From Morinoia aosen (lineage: Eukaryota > Arthropoda > Malacostraca > Amphipoda > Talitridae), in assembly GCA_030386875.1 (NCBI GenBank), contig CM059558.1:5899501-5963500 (forward strand): a DNA stretch of 64,000 nucleotides. The letters run 5' to 3'. This document shows, piece by piece, positions 1 through 13,554 of this stretch (the stretch's first letter is position 1; each line of letters starts with the position of its first letter). The position numbers were made by a program, and so were the translations under genes. Below the pieces are notes generated by a model. It had not been told where the DNA came from. It worked only from the letters and a program-made list of their open reading frames with translations, and made no database searches.

Positions 1-1407
1 CCGTGGTTTGAAAACGTATTTCGTCATCCTACAAAAGAAGCAAGCTCTCACCTAGATTCATACGTAGGAATTAATTTTTAGTGGGAATGTTCTATTGAAT
101 GAGATGAAAAGAGAAAGCCAGATTTATCTGACGAGAAGTTACTGTTGAAATAACTCACAAGTGGCGATATAATAGCGTCATTGTAATGAATCTTCTGTAA
201 TTGTTTTTGAATTGAAGAGAGTCACTCCCGAAACCTGTTTCTGCTATGGTTTGGGTTCCATTTGTTCATTATGAGAATCTCCTCTCGTTTTGTGAGATGC
301 AGAAGTAAGCATCACCAGCACTCTGAAGTCCGTGTTTGACTTTACGTCTGAACATTTTGTTTATGGTAAAGTGTCAATCTTGCATAGAGATATCACTCCG
401 TAAATATTACCCAAACCAGGAACAGAGACTATTTGCTACGTTTTGATTAAAAAAAATTGTTTTACGAGTTTACCCGATCTCAACACCATTGACTATCAGT
501 CGATACTTAAGTCCGACACATTATCGGAAGTCATTATTCTATTGAAAATTTAAAAACTTTTTTTCTTCACTCATGGGTAATGTTCCCCTGAGAAGTTAGT
601 GGGGCGCGACGCCGATTTGAACCAGTAGTTGCCAAAATATCACAATTATGTTATACATTATACCTGTGAAATAGGTTTTTATTTATGAATGTATGATTAA
701 AAATTTTTAAAAGTGAATGAAGAATTTTTAAAATATTTGCTAACAACTTTCTGTTATTTTAATGCTAATGTACCCTACTGAATCATTTTTACTTCTGCGT
801 TTTTGTATTCGTACTACTTTTATCACAGCAACCACTGTCAGACTGGCATTTGCATCAAGTTGTCGTCGATATCAGGATGAGGATGGAACTTCCTCTCCGC
901 AATGAGTATCAAATTTCAAATTAGGGGATGAATTTATTTAAAAATTAATTTATGTTAACTTCATAAGAGGACAATGCAGTCCTGTGGAACGTTTAGCGAT
1001 TCATTTACGCTATATTGAGTTGCAGTGAAAAATAACCTACTATCACAAAGTGTATAAAGATTATACAATAGAAATAACTCTACATGGCTGTGAATCTTAA
1101 GCTTATATGTAAATAAGGAGAGACTATAAATTTCCTTCGCTTAATTACATCTCACGCTAGCCCTTGTGTATTCAATTACAGTTACGAAGCACGCATTGCT
1201 TCCGTCACTCGGAGAAACTGCAGTGACAGTGCTATAAGCTTATAGATTTGCAGAGACGTACTCAATTCGAATAGATTATGGTATAAGAGATTGGCAAAGA
1301 GACTTGCAAATGATGAAATACAGAGCAGTACAATTTGAATGCACACCACTCCAATATACAAAATGCACAAGTTTCGAATACGCCTGAAAAAATGCACGCG
1401 GACTTAC
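1..1407. other. AT-rich unique DNA, no gene recognised
   Basis: No open frame with protein-like composition and no tandem repeat is visible. If the minus-strand exon at 1408-1642 is real, this stretch is the start of its first intron. Confidence 0.5.
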
Positions 1408-1642
1408 CAGTAGTAAGAGCAGTATTCCCAGCAAATGGTATCACAAGCATTACCGCCAGTGACGCCTGCATCCGTGCACCATCACCACCAGCACCACCAC
1501 CACTAGCAGCAGCAGCAGCAGCAGCACCAGCAGCACCAGCAACACCACTAGTAGCAGCAGCAGTACTACCACCAGCAGCAGAAGCACCGTGCACCAGCAG
1601 CAGCAGCAGCACGATCACCACCGGCCACCGGAAGGCGGCCAT
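1408..1642 (-). CDS. Candidate first coding exon with signal peptide (partial gene)
   Basis: Seen: on the minus strand the ATG at 1642 is the first ATG after an in-frame TAA at about 1747. It opens 78 codons plus one base, ending at a strong splice donor (CTG, then GTAAGT at 1407-1402). The first residues form a textbook signal peptide: a short n-region MAAFRW, a hydrophobic run PVVIVLLLLLV, then HGASA as a likely cleavage site. An Ala/Gly/Ser-rich stretch follows, then a second mildly hydrophobic segment (MQASLAVMLVIPF). The DNA just upstream (1650-1740) is GC- and CpG-rich, as expected around a 5' UTR. Inference: exon 1 of a secreted or membrane protein whose next exon lies beyond the window edge. 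Against it: the Leu and Ala runs come from a CTG/GCT triplet repeat, which mimics signal peptides, and the plus strand is also open here. No family is recognised. Confidence 0.3.
1484..1612. repeat. Interrupted CAG/CAC triplet repeat
   Basis: Runs of CAG broken by CAC, TAG and TAC triplets. In the plus-strand frame that would give polyGln/polyHis, TAG triplets interrupt it. The other plus frames give polyAla or polySer and the minus strand gives Leu/Ala. Such repeats are common in coding exons but are not proof of coding. Confidence 0.8.
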
Positions 1643-1649
1643 TAAGCGC

Positions 1650-3880
1650 GAGGGTATCGAGGGCCCCGGGCACTGGAGGCCGACGTGCTCCGTCCCCGCT
1701 GCCTCGACGGGTCCTCTCGTCAGTGCCTGCACTAAGGCGGGTCTTTACATGGTGCGTACCGTCATTATCTCGGGGGAATTTTCATCATGTTTAGTTTTTT
1801 GCTGGTAGTTTTGAGGCCGCGTCACTGTCGGTCTTCGTGTCTACTCACTATTTTTATTTCACATTTGTTGCTCTTCTTCCCTTCAGAATTTTTTATTATG
1901 TGCTGCTTAAAGTAACGTGTTCGTTTTCTCGTTGTTTTGAACATGTTTGTTGCACCTTTGTTTGTCTACCGCTCGAGCTACTTGAAGCGATCAACCATTA
2001 TTGTAAAATTGTATGAGCTGTCAGCCAATTTGGTTGATTGCGATCACTGTTGATCTGATCACACTTCGACCTCTGTACACTCCCTGAAGTACCACTTCAA
2101 TTAGGCTCTTTGGTACTCCTGAGCAACAATAGATCGATCGGTACACGCAGTTCCATGATCTTTCATTAGTCCTTTCGTTAAAGTCCCCTCATCAGTTGAA
2201 TCATTTTTTTTTGTCATGCATTGTAATAATTTTTTACCATCCCCGCAGTGTTTAAATTAACGGTTCAAACTTCACAAAAATTGACATAATCCTGTCAAAA
2301 ATGTTGCCAGCATTTTGAATGCCTCTAGATGGAAAGTTTTTACATTGTGAGTTGGTGCAGTAAAATTCACTGACTTTCTTTGTTGTTCCGCTTTCTATCA
2401 GCAGAGTGAGTGACGCAACGTCCGAATGTACAACCTCACTTTCACCAGCTCCGTCCAGATGCCCCTCTTGCTTCAGTGATCTAAATAATAATTTACAGCA
2501 TAATATCTCAGAAAATCTTCCGAGAAAAATAGACCGCAGTTCAATACTTCCTGAAAACCATGGATATTCGCAGTAACTAATGAAAACACTTATATATGTT
2601 CAAAATTCGTGCGAGAGTAAGTCTATGTTTGAAATAATTCACGCCTGTACGCGCCCCATACAGAAAAAACTTCTACGCTCTGAAGCAAACGTTGAACGGA
2701 GGCACAAGTAAGCCCACGCTGTTGTGTTGTACTGACGAAGTAGATCTCTGCGTGCCGACGGCTTAGTTTAGGACTCTGAGAATTTCTCGAGCGCATGTAC
2801 GAGTGTTGGAGAGGTTTATCTGCCGCGGCAAGTGAGCGTTAGAGACCTCTTTTAACGCGTAAAATGGGTGTTTGAGAAGCTCCTTTTACCTTATTTATCC
2901 ATTTTTCCAGGATTTTTGATTCACTGCGTTTATTGAGGTTTTTAATAATTTCTTTTAATGTGTTTGCAGAGGACATGAGAGAATTTTTCAAAGGTGTCAA
3001 TTCAGTATTTTAGAGTGTATTTTGAGGTTTGAAAGAGAGTATTTTGAGGTTTGAAATCATGACTGTGTGGCTAACAATGGCAAATACACGATTCCAAATC
3101 ACATGTGTATAAATAGGCCACACTTTAATGTGAGGAATGAAATATTTGTTGTTGGATGTGTGATAATTCGCACACTCTTTTAGAGCGAGCTATGGTTTCA
3201 ACTATACCATTAGTTGGGATGTTTTTAACGTTAATTCACGTAAAAAGTATTTCAACCTGACATGAATAGCTCAAATTTTCCAACTAAGCTTGAATATGCC
3301 GATTCAAAAGTCTCTGGTGAGGTTATATAATAAATTGAGTACTGTATCGAATATGCAAGACTGCATTGAAAGAAATTATAATTTACATTACTTATGATTG
3401 CTTTTCAGTGGCTGGTACCGCCTGATGTACCAACCCTCGCGTTACCAGTGTTGGTGCACTCTGGGACTGTTCTAAGAAATGAAAAATAAATAATTTGACC
3501 AGATATTTATTTTATTAACACCACGCACGTACTAAAGTTCAGCGTTATTAAAATAATTAGTAAGCTTACTCAGATCTCATACTAGTTCTCCTCCCTAGCA
3601 CCCGCTCGAAACTGCATGTGATAATGAGCACATCTGCTGTTCTGCTGTTATGAGCGCATCTGGTCTTCTTCACTGAACAGTTATAACTGCATCAGTCTTC
3701 GAAGGGGCGCAATTCTTACCAGTCTTGAAACTGTGTTCTGAAGTCCCAACTCCTGAGCCACGTCTCTGCACAGAATTCTTGTTTACCTCAGTTTCCGTCC
3801 ACGCGGCCAGACCTGAGATAAGTCCTGATTCCGACTCATAATTTCGATTGCCTTCTCATGGCTCGTTCAGATGCAACCCT
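1650..3880. other. Unique DNA, no gene recognised
   Basis: GC-rich to about 1740, then AT-rich. A small duplication (GAGTATTTTGAGGTTTGAAA and a near copy) lies near 3010-3055. Nothing else can be supported. Confidence 0.5.
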
Positions 3881-3885
3881 GCACC

Positions 3886-4102
3886 ACGCACCTCTATACC
3901 ATACACCCCTACACCCCACACCCCAAAACCATACACCCCTAAGCCACACACCCCTACGCCACACACCTCAACACCCCACACCCCAACACCACACACCCCT
4001 ACGCCACACACCCCTACGCCACACATCTCAACACCACACACCCCTACGCCACACACCCCAACACCACACACCCCTGCACCACACACCCCAACACCAATCC
4101 CC
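3886..4102. repeat. 15-bp minisatellite (CCACACACCCCTACG), about 14 units
   Basis: A C/A-rich 15-bp unit with CCTACG and CCAACA variants. The period is a multiple of three, so frames on both strands stay open (Thr-Pro-His type and Val-Cys-Gly type), which is not evidence of coding. Confidence 0.9.
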
Positions 4103-5255
4103 CTCCAAGTAGCGCGTGCAGATGCACTAACAAGCGCACGCAAGATCGCCTTGAGCAGAGCGCACGACGCGCGTTTTTGCGTTGTGTGGCTGAATTAAAT
4201 TTTTACGACGCCATTATTTGCTTTACTGCATCAGCGTTATTCTCCGCACTAAGAAAGGACGGCCAAATGACACAAGCTCGCGCACCGTCCCGAGCGCCCG
4301 CCTCGAAAATCGAGAACTAAAATGAGTTATAAAGGCGCAGTGATTAAGAGTCAAAGCATATCTAATTTGAAGCATCCTAAATAACAACATGTAGTAGCCT
4401 TGAGGTTCATGGGTCCGTTACACTAGACGGAGGGCAGTTCATGTCAAAAGATATTTAATGTACATAATTAGAGTTGAAAATAAGTCTCCCGTTCTTGAAG
4501 TATCACGACTCATACCTGAGACATGCTAGATGGCGCTGAGTGTGAAATCATATACATTGCAGGACACTGAGCAGTGAGCTTTGCAAAAAATTATATCCCC
4601 TAGAAAAAAGATCATGATGTGAAGTTTCGTCAACGCCATCTCTATAGCCCAGCACCAGAATGCTGCGCTGCCCGCGCTGCCGCTGCAGGTGATACATGGA
4701 GGTAGGACTGCTCATCTCGACGAGTTGATCTAGACATATGCTCTGCAGAGAGAAGCCCTATTAAATCTACTCAAAAGTATGGGACAATGTAGTCAAAAAT
4801 GTGTTTGCACGTCGGTTCATAAATTATGCTTATCTGCAAGTTGAAGACGCTTACAATCATGAATAAATATGCCTGCATTTGTTTATTCTTTAATTCTTCT
4901 TACACTGTTAAGTATAGGGGAAAAATACTTATCTCTTGGTATCGCTACATGGGAAATATCTTCGTTCAAAAAGAAATTTGAGTAAGTTCTAATTAATAAA
5001 GCGTTGTAAGCACTGGAGTTAATGACATAGCCTCTGTGTGATGTTGCTCGTGACATTTAAAAGTTATTCGCTGTATCACCTTGACTACTCTGTGAATTAC
5101 AGACTGTAACAGGAGCTTCGTTAATTTACTGGGGAAAATCCAAGGCAATTACCCAAGACACGACGTGTTCTGAAACTTTGAAAGGAGACGGAGAGGGAAC
5201 TATGTAAGCAGAGATACGAATGTCCAAATAAGAATATGCTTGAAAAGGAATCAGA
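4103..5255. other. Unique DNA, no gene recognised
   Basis: AT-rich DNA without a recognisable gene, repeat or mobile element. Confidence 0.5.
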
Positions 5256-5455
5256 CTGAAACATTCAGCAGAGCATATGTGCTTGATTAAATGCAGTGCA
5301 ACATTCACGAGCTGGCAAGACGTTTCAATCGAATTGCAACGTATGAGAGCAGGAAGATACTTTTAAAATGAAGTGTAATATTCAGCAGCAGGAGGATACT
5401 TGCAAAAATGAAGCGCAACATTCAGAACCTCGAAGGGACATACATAAATTTAGAC
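5256..5455. repeat. Degenerate 40-bp tandem repeat, 5 units
   Basis: The word GCAACATTCAG and close variants recur at 5258, 5298, 5336, 5375 and 5415 (spacings 40, 38, 39, 40). The divergence between units says this array is old compared with the near-identical arrays at 26-30 kb. Confidence 0.65.
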
Positions 5456-8400
5456 TCACAGCTTTTGGGTAGGTTCGCAAAAATATTGCTGCTAGCATAG
5501 CTGAAGACAAAAGAAAATGATGAAGGAGGAAGTAAAAGATTTAATTAGAAAAAAATTATTACGCTAGCAATACACACCCACAGCGCCAATCTTTCCTCCA
5601 AGTCTGAACCCAACCTTTAAATTTTGTTACCAGCCTAGATTTTCCGGTGCAGTAAGCGCTCGGGGAAATTCATTTGACGTTTTCTGCTTCGAATAAACAA
5701 ACCCTGATCGAAGGAAAAGAAGAATTTGTTGGGAATGAAACAAAATTCAGGTTTTCATTTGCAAGGAATTTGTTCATACTTCCAATGCAAACAAAGCATC
5801 TTGTAAAGACTCGAAATGGGGTGACTTTTCCCCCATTTTTCAACTAATGTGCTCCTTTACTACTAATGCATTCCGTGATCGTCGTTTGTACGGTTAACAC
5901 TCACAGCAACAGAATACGTGCGCGAATGAACCCTAAATTTCCCCATTGTTTGTGAGTCGTGTGCTGCAGCGCACGAGGCGCGCCGGATCTCCTTCTCGCC
6001 CTCATAAAATCCCGTCCACATTACAATATGGTTGCTGCGAAGAATGACTGTAGAAGTAGTCATCAGGTCTCAACATTTTAGTGTGAATAATAGCGAATTA
6101 CAATTTTCAAGAATATCAAGCACTGTACAGTCCCCGGGAGAATATAAATAGTTGAAGTTAAAGTTACGCTGTCAACTAATGGCTTCGTGGCTCGTAAGAA
6201 GAGCGTGTTACAGCGCTCAACTGTGCTTACAGAGTACTGAATTTAATTTACAGAGCTAATTAGATGGCACTAAATTGAAAAATGCTGTAATATATATATT
6301 GCGATCTCTTTTTGCATGAAAAAGTCACGGAAATTTACATCAGGAGTCATTCAGTCTTTGGGGTCATATTTCGCTTACATTAATGCATATGAAATGTGGA
6401 ATTCTAATTTCTGATTTTTTTCATAATTATGACCGTGAACATGTGCGATCCATTATATCGAGCGCTCTGCGGGCAATAAAATGTGGAGTGTTGTTATTCA
6501 CAACTTTCACTTTAATATATTTAATTGAGTTGAAGAAATCAAGCTCCAAACCTCATCTCCATATTAGCTCAATAACATCAGCCTGAAAATTATCCTTCGT
6601 TTTACTTCATTAAGAATAAAATTTGAGTGAGAATGATAATAGAAATTGTAAACTCGAAACTCGTATGACTTTTTTCGGCCTCAGGCAGCCGCCATCGCTG
6701 AGTTGCGAATCAAAAGACTTCAATTTAGGTGACGAAAGTGCCTCTCATGTCGCTCGCCAGCGCGTGAGCACCGCAAGCACTGCTAACTCTATAACTCGAA
6801 ATTCTCTTAAATTTTCAAAGCATATGACATGAATCACCGTCGATTTCAAAATGACACTCACTTAGATTCTGTTATAAAAACCAGCTCTGACTGAAATATA
6901 AACTGCATCAAAAGAAGTCAACAGTGGCAGTATATAAAATATTTTAAAGGTTATGATTCAATACCATAGCAATGAGAAAACTCTAATCGATTGCTATTTG
7001 CATGCTAATCATTGCAAATTTTCCATCACATGAGACTGAGAAAGGGTAATTAGAAAATAACAGGACATTGTTGACCTCACCTCAGTCTTCTTTCTGATTT
7101 ATTATTATTCGAAGTCCTTGTAGTGGAAGTCAATGTCTATGAAGGTATTAAATGATTTAGAACTTTAGCTATCGGATTTGATGAAATATGTCACAATAGA
7201 TCTTGTTATTTTCATATACCGCATGAGCACGAGACGGAAAAACCTCATGTTCGCGTCAAGAGCACAACAAAACCCCCTCAAAATTCAGCTGAAATTTTAG
7301 ACCAAGTTTCCCTGCGCAAGGTTCCACCCTCTGAACTCCGCTGCCGTTATTGTGGCGATGCTCAAGGCTGCATTAAATATTTAATTTCGCTGTTAGCCTT
7401 GTTCCTGAGCTGTAAACACAAGCTCCGGGCTCGCAGTAATTGGAACACAGAGCAAGAACTCCACTTTTAGATTCCAACGCCGAGCGCATCCGCCCGTCGA
7501 GCCAAGCAGAGCTGGGGCTGCGAGGAGGCCACGGATGTGTGCAGTCAGCTTGCTTTAGAAGAGGATAAGCTCTAGACTGAAATTCAATACTCGTGTACTC
7601 TGGAATAAAGCCTCTATTTGGGTTTTACTGATCGTTTCCATTACAGTTCAAAGGAAAACTTTACACTCTATTCTTCTTGCGGTCTCATATATGCTCCAGA
7701 AACGACCTCCACTTACCATCATATTGAAAATAAAATTCTCAAGTCTGCACTGTAATAATCTTGTACCCAGGCATGTAGAAAATGAATTCAAGACCACTCG
7801 AACGAATTTTGTGAAAAATTTTTTATGAATCATAACGGTTCTTAAATATGCCTTCCTTGCGTGTTAAAACTTCTCACATAAAACAGCAAACTGTGTTCTA
7901 TACTTCCAGATCACGCGCCACATACCAACGCTGCTCCAACATCCGAGAAACATGAACTCTCACAAACACATTTCATTTCGGTACACATCAACATTGCGGA
8001 TACAGTCACATTTCCCACCACAGAACGTCAACATTGCGGAAACGTTGAGCGAGCAAGCTAGGCCACAACAGCCGCACAAAGCGAACTTTCACACAAACGT
8101 GACGCACCACAACCGCCACCACGCCGCCACACCAGCGCTGCGCCCAATCTCTGCCGCGAATCCCTCGCCCCTGCGCGCCCTGCCCTCAGCTTGGCTGCCG
8201 CCCCACACCATTACTGGTGGCGCTTCGTACGGTCAGCGATGGCCGCCCCAGGGCAGTTTACAGTCGATCGCCTGCTGACGTGCCCCCTCATTATGGGGGA
8301 CTTGGCGCTCCTGTTGCCCCCCAGCCTGAGTTCTCACTTGAGATTTTGAAGGGAACTTTCCTAGGGATTAAAATTGGTCGACTTACAGTAGCACAAAGGG

Positions 8401-10378
8401 GGGAAAATCTGCAGGTTTCTACGAGTTCATCTGATCAAAGTGTCTGAGACATGTGCGGTCTTAATGAGTCTGATGCGGTCTTATAAATAGAGTATATGTA
8501 TGGTCTTAGTGATGAACCTGAGAAGTGAAATGTGTTCCTAAAATATTATGGGAATTTGAACGCCTTAATTGCAACAATGTCTTAAAAGTAATGTATAATC
8601 TCTCTTGGAAATATTTTTTTTTGAGTAATTCATTCAATAGTAATGCATTTTTAAATATTAGGAACAGTGATTTTGTGGCTGCTAACCCACGAGGAAGACT
8701 GCAAAAATGACCACAATGGGCAATTTTTAGACAACCATTCTATTCCAGAAGGAGGCACGGAAAGTCATTCTGAAGAGCGTTACTGCGACCAATACCCTCG
8801 AGAATCAAGAAACACAGAAATAGAGAAACTCCCTCGCTGAATATCAATAGTAGCTGCAGGTATCAGAACTGAAGGAAAGCGCAAGACGAGCGACTGTATG
8901 AGCCTCATTCGTTAAGGCGTCCAGATGGTACCATCAAACAGTAGCAGCAGGGTATTTATGCCTGCGTTGCCCCGGGTCTGTATGCCACAGACCACCTGCC
9001 CACATATGTGATTTGCCAAAGATTGTTTCACGTTGCTCATAACAGGGCATTGTGTTGTCAAACATTAGAGTTAAATAAACCTAGGTAGTTGCTGTTAATC
9101 TTTGCTGACAGTGGATATTGGTTTTAGGACTTGAAATTTAGATAAATACATCAAGCTGGACTTAGTGAAGAGCTATGGCAAGACACAACTTTGGGCGCGA
9201 CACGGCTGACAGCCACCAGGTGTTGCTGAAGGCGATGTCACCATCCCTCACCTCTAATTATTATTAACGCGCAGGCCTTCATCCTCGGATAAATCCACGA
9301 GAAATTCCTAGGGAGAAGGTTTTTCTGGAACGGCTGTGACTCAGCAAAAAATGTTGTGGTTTTGGTACGTGCAAGAATGCATCTTTGTCAAGATATTCCA
9401 TGAATACGTCTCGACAGAATGTTAGTTGACTTGGAAACACGGGGCAAATATTGTTGGCTTTTGAGATGATGTTTATTATACTCCTCTATTTCAATCCATT
9501 TATGAATTCGCTTTGATTTTGAAAGAATGAAAAAATTATGAAAAGAATATTCGTTGTTGTTTACGTAAGAACTTGAATCCGCTTCACGTGCGACGCAGAA
9601 TTACTTTCCTCTACTTAAAAATTTAAATTCCCTGATGGTGTCGCAGACAACTTCACCCCCACCTCCTACACTGTAAAATTTCTACAGGACTGAAAAATCC
9701 CAAAATCTATTATAAATGACGAGCATTTCTAAATGCCTCCGTAACTCTAGAGTTTTTTAAATAACTTTATTCGATCCATAAAATTAAGTTATCTATATTT
9801 CTTAGCAATCTGAGAGAATGCCAAAGCTTGCAAGTAACCAATACGAAGTCAGATTCTGTGACTTTCTTCTTGTTTTAAAAATTATCGTCATGTTCATCCT
9901 ATTTTGATATACATCAGTACACCACAGCTGTGCGGCAGGAGTAGAAAATTTCCCAATTCATTACAAATTTGAACATACCCGCCACGGGGCCAAAACTGCG
10001 ACGCCGACAGCGCCAGCCTGAGACGCGGTCTCACTGCACACTCGCCAAGCTCGATATATAACTCAGTTAAAAAATTAAACTTTTTCAAGACAATCAAGTT
10101 CTTCATTTAAATGCTCTTTTATTCACGATAAAAATTTTCAATTATTTTATTAACGCTGTAAGCTCAGAGAAAACAGATGATTAGAATATGGAGTGCTCAT
10201 AGCAAATTTGGCATCATGAGACTGTTGCCTTTTCTGGGTGCGGGCTGCCGCTGCTGAGCAAATGATGAAAGGGGCCCGGCTGAAGTCGAGCCCTTTTTTA
10301 CACTGGGTAAAGACCTATAATTCATACAGTTCAGCAATTTTTCACTCAATATGAGATGTATTTTTTAAATAATATCAA
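5456..10378. other. Long unique stretch, no gene recognised
   Basis: Mostly AT-rich. A GC-rich, CpG-containing patch at about 8090-8340 and a possible short exon at 6685-6763 are the only compositional highlights. Two copies of a CAACATTGCGGA-containing 50-bp segment lie at about 7985-8045. No recognisable protein. Confidence 0.45.
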
Positions 10379-10625
10379 ATGTCGCATGTCCCCTACACAT
10401 CACACGGAGTGCTACTGTGTTGCACTCAAGTTATACACCGTTGCACACATGTAATTTACACACTGCTTAAGAACCTACACACGACCTGCGCTCGGGATAC
10501 AAGCATGTCACACATGAGTTGCCCACAAGTTACTCACATGTTATATTCATGTTACAATAATGCCACACTCACACCTTGCACCCGCATGAGGAACATTTCA
10601 CACTCATGTCACACGTGAGTTATGA
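10379..10625. repeat. Degenerate CACATG/CACGTG-rich tandem region
   Basis: Words such as CACATGAGTT, CACGTGAGTT, CACATGTTAT and CACATGTAAT recur about every 20 bp. Units are too diverged for a clear consensus. Confidence 0.4.
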
Positions 10626-10831
10626 CACGCGTTGCAGCTGCGATATCCTCGATGGGCGAGCGTACATCGCAAGTTTGCAAGAAAAACTGGCAGCGATGAC
10701 TGAAGGATTGGAAAAAATTTAAGCATTGTCGAGATTTCGGTTTTCATCGCCCGAAATTGAGCAGGAAACAGATGTCACCCTCGGGGCATCTCTGGACAGC
10801 GCTGCTGCTGCGCGCCACCGCAAGTAAATCT

Positions 10832-11630
10832 GGTCTGAAACGTACGTGGTTTAAGCGGTCTGAAACGTACGTGGTTTAAGCGGTCTGAAACGTACGTGCT
10901 TTAAGCGGTGTGAAACGTACGTGCTTTAAGCGGTCTGAAACATACTTGGTTTAAGCGGTCTGAAACGTACGTGGTTTAAGCGGTCTGAAACGTTCGTGGT
11001 TTAAGCGGTCTGAAACGTACGTGGTTTAAGCGGTCTGAAACGTATGTGGTTTAAGCGGTCTGAAACGTACGTGCTTTAAGCGGTGTGAAACGTACGGGGC
11101 TTAAGCGGTCTGAAACGTACGTGGTTTAAGCGGTCTGAAACGTACGTGGTTTAAGCGGTCTGAAGCGTACGTGGTTTAATCGGTCTGAAACGTACGTGGT
11201 TTAAGCGGTCTGAAACGTATGTGGTTTAAGCGGTCTGAAACGTACGTTGTTTAAGCGGTCTGAAACGTACGGGGTTAAGAGGTCTGAAATGGACGTGGTT
11301 TGAGCGGTCTGAAACGTACGTGGTTTAAGCGGTCTGAAACGTACGTGGTTTAAGCGGTGTGAAACGTACGTGGTTTAAGCGGTCTGAAACGTACGTGGTT
11401 TAAGCGGTCTGAAACGTACGTGGTTTAAGCAGTCTGAAACGGACGTGGTTTAAGCGGTTTTAAACGTACGGGGTTTAAGCGGTCTGAAACGTACGTGGTT
11501 TAAGCGGTCTGAAACGTACGTGGTTTAAGCGGTCTGAAACGTACGTGGTTTAAGCGGTCTGAAACGTACGTGGTTTAAGCGGTGTGAAACCTTCGTGGTT
11601 TATGCGGTCTGAAACGTACGTGGCTTAAAG
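10832..11630. repeat. 25-bp minisatellite, about 32 units
   Basis: The unit contains GAAACGTACGTGGTTTAAGC followed by GGTCT. Spacing is 25 bp wherever measured (for example 10861 to 10886). Point variants such as GGTGTG recur 175 bp (7 units) apart, showing local multi-unit duplication. Each unit has the palindrome ACGTACGT or a close variant. Confidence 0.95.
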
Positions 11631-12074
11631 TCCAGTCTAAACGGTCCAGTCAGACGGTGCATCGTTAACTCAAAAGTAGGTCTAAACGGTTCAGTTTTAC
11701 ACAGACTGCAGCGTTTACGCACGTGTTCTCTTTACGGATTTCCTGCAAGGAGTGAATGTATTGTGTATATGAAAGTTAGGAACTTTGATACCCGTATGTT
11801 TTCAAAGTCACTATGTAGCACCAACAGATTTGCTGCACCAAGTCCGTACAGCTGGTTCTGCATTGTCAGACGAACTGAACTTTTATAGATTCTAAAATAA
11901 ATGATGTTACTGTAAGTGTAGCGTTTATATCAAGTGGTTTACAGAACTGATGCTATTGGCGTTACCGAGTTGATATAATGTGGTTTGAAGAACTGCTGTC
12001 GAATGGTCTACAATTTCTGTCAGATAACCTGCTGAGTTGCTGTTGAAAGGTCTTTAAAACGGATGTCAAACGAT
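11631..12074. other. Spacer between minisatellites
   Basis: Begins with a few degenerate words (CCAGTCTAAACGGT and variants) that look like decayed array edge. The rest is unique. Confidence 0.4.
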
Positions 12075-12252
12075 GAGTGGTCGGCAGAGTTGCCATTAGT
12101 TGTTCTGCAGAGTTGCTATCAGATGGTCTGCAGAGTTGCCATCAGAGGGTCCGCGTAATTGCCATCAGAGGGTCTGCAGAGTTGTCATCAGAGGGTTTGC
12201 AGAGTCGCCATCAGAGGGTCCGCAGAGTTGCCATTAGAGGGTCTGCAGGTGA
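12075..12252. repeat. 23-bp minisatellite, about 7-8 units
   Basis: The unit contains AGAGTTGCCATCAGAGGGTC, with 23-bp spacing at 12127, 12150 and 12173. The 23-bp period makes a 69-bp frame cycle, which explains the short open frames here. Confidence 0.85.
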
Positions 12253-13554
12253 GCTCACCGCACAGACCCCACAAGCAAGCAACATGTACACCATCGCTGA
12301 GCTCCGACCAGCTCTCACTGAGCAGGAACCTAACTCAGATGACCAGGATTTAGGTTCAATAATTCCACCATAAACATGCTCCAAACTGTCGCACTCTTTG
12401 TGTTATAAAATATGGTAAATTTTGATCATTAGACTCCGACAGTTCAACTAGAATTAGAAATGGTATATAAATCAAATAAGTTCGAACCCTTAACTACTGT
12501 AACAGTTTCAGTGCAGTTGTGAAAGTTCACAAGCCCTGCTGTTATGTAACCTTGATTTACACATGTGCATTATATTTGGAGGTTGGGTCTGCGTCAGAAT
12601 ATACGCTCGTGTGCTCACGTTGTTACGATCACATGGGATTGAAAATCATCAAATCCTGTTATTGGTGAAATATCAGCGTTCACGCAACTTATTCGAAACA
12701 CTTGTACAAATATTTATGTATTTTAAAATTAATAATATTTATAAAATATATAAATAAAAATAGTATTTATTAATAATGTTATTCAGATTAATGAAATTGA
12801 AAATATTGAAACTAAGAAGTGGTGTGAGCGGCTACACAAATGCCCGTCCCTGCGGCTCATGAACGTGTCCGTGTAAATGTGCGACGAAAAATATAAGTGA
12901 TAAATGTACAACACCTCCAAATCTCATTCCATTTGTTGTTCAGGTTCTCAGTTGTGCTGAATATTTCGCATGTTCGTTGAACACAGCATTAGTGCTCGTA
13001 GGCTGGACATTATTTTGAGTTCAATGACGATTTAGAAATGGTTGTGAATCATTGCTCATGGCTGATAATTGGTGTTATCGTATGAATATTCATTTTTCAC
13101 GCCCCCAAAGCAAGTTTATCTGATTAGCCTTTTGGCTGCCAAAATTCTTCAATTTAACCATTCTTAACTGAAGTTCAGCCTCACAAGTCACAAGCCACAA
13201 GGGCCACAACCCCTCATCAACCCTGCAGTGTTGCCAGTCGCTGAAAGGCCGTTACGGTCAAATTTCATTCGACAGAAAGTCAAATTTCAGAAATTTAATT
13301 ACAAGGAAGCTAAGCTTGCAAACTTTGCCCGATGCAGCCACGCGAGTCGCTGCTGCGCCATTAAGTGGAGATCAGTTTGGTGACATTCGAGTTCATTTGA
13401 ATACAGAGTACTAAGACAGGGAATTTGCGAGCCAAATAATCTCAGCGTAATTTCATGTGGCGAATAAATTGCAAACGCGTTCTATATCAACAAAGATTTT
13501 AAATAGGACTAGCTCTTGAGACTCATAGTGCCAGCGCCAAATGGTGATAAGCTG
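12253..13554. other. Unique DNA, no gene recognised
   Basis: AT-rich, including a very AT-rich patch at about 12700-12800. Nothing recognisable. Confidence 0.5.

Noticed and set aside
1335-1808. Plus-strand 157-codon frame with polyAla and polySer runs
   Set aside because: The frame giving the expected polyGln/polyHis has TAG stops, and the remaining frame has no clear start, splice sites or recognisable domain. The minus-strand reading is better supported.
10832-11630. Regular repeats resembling a CRISPR array
   Set aside because: Units follow each other with no unique spacers, and the context is eukaryotic.
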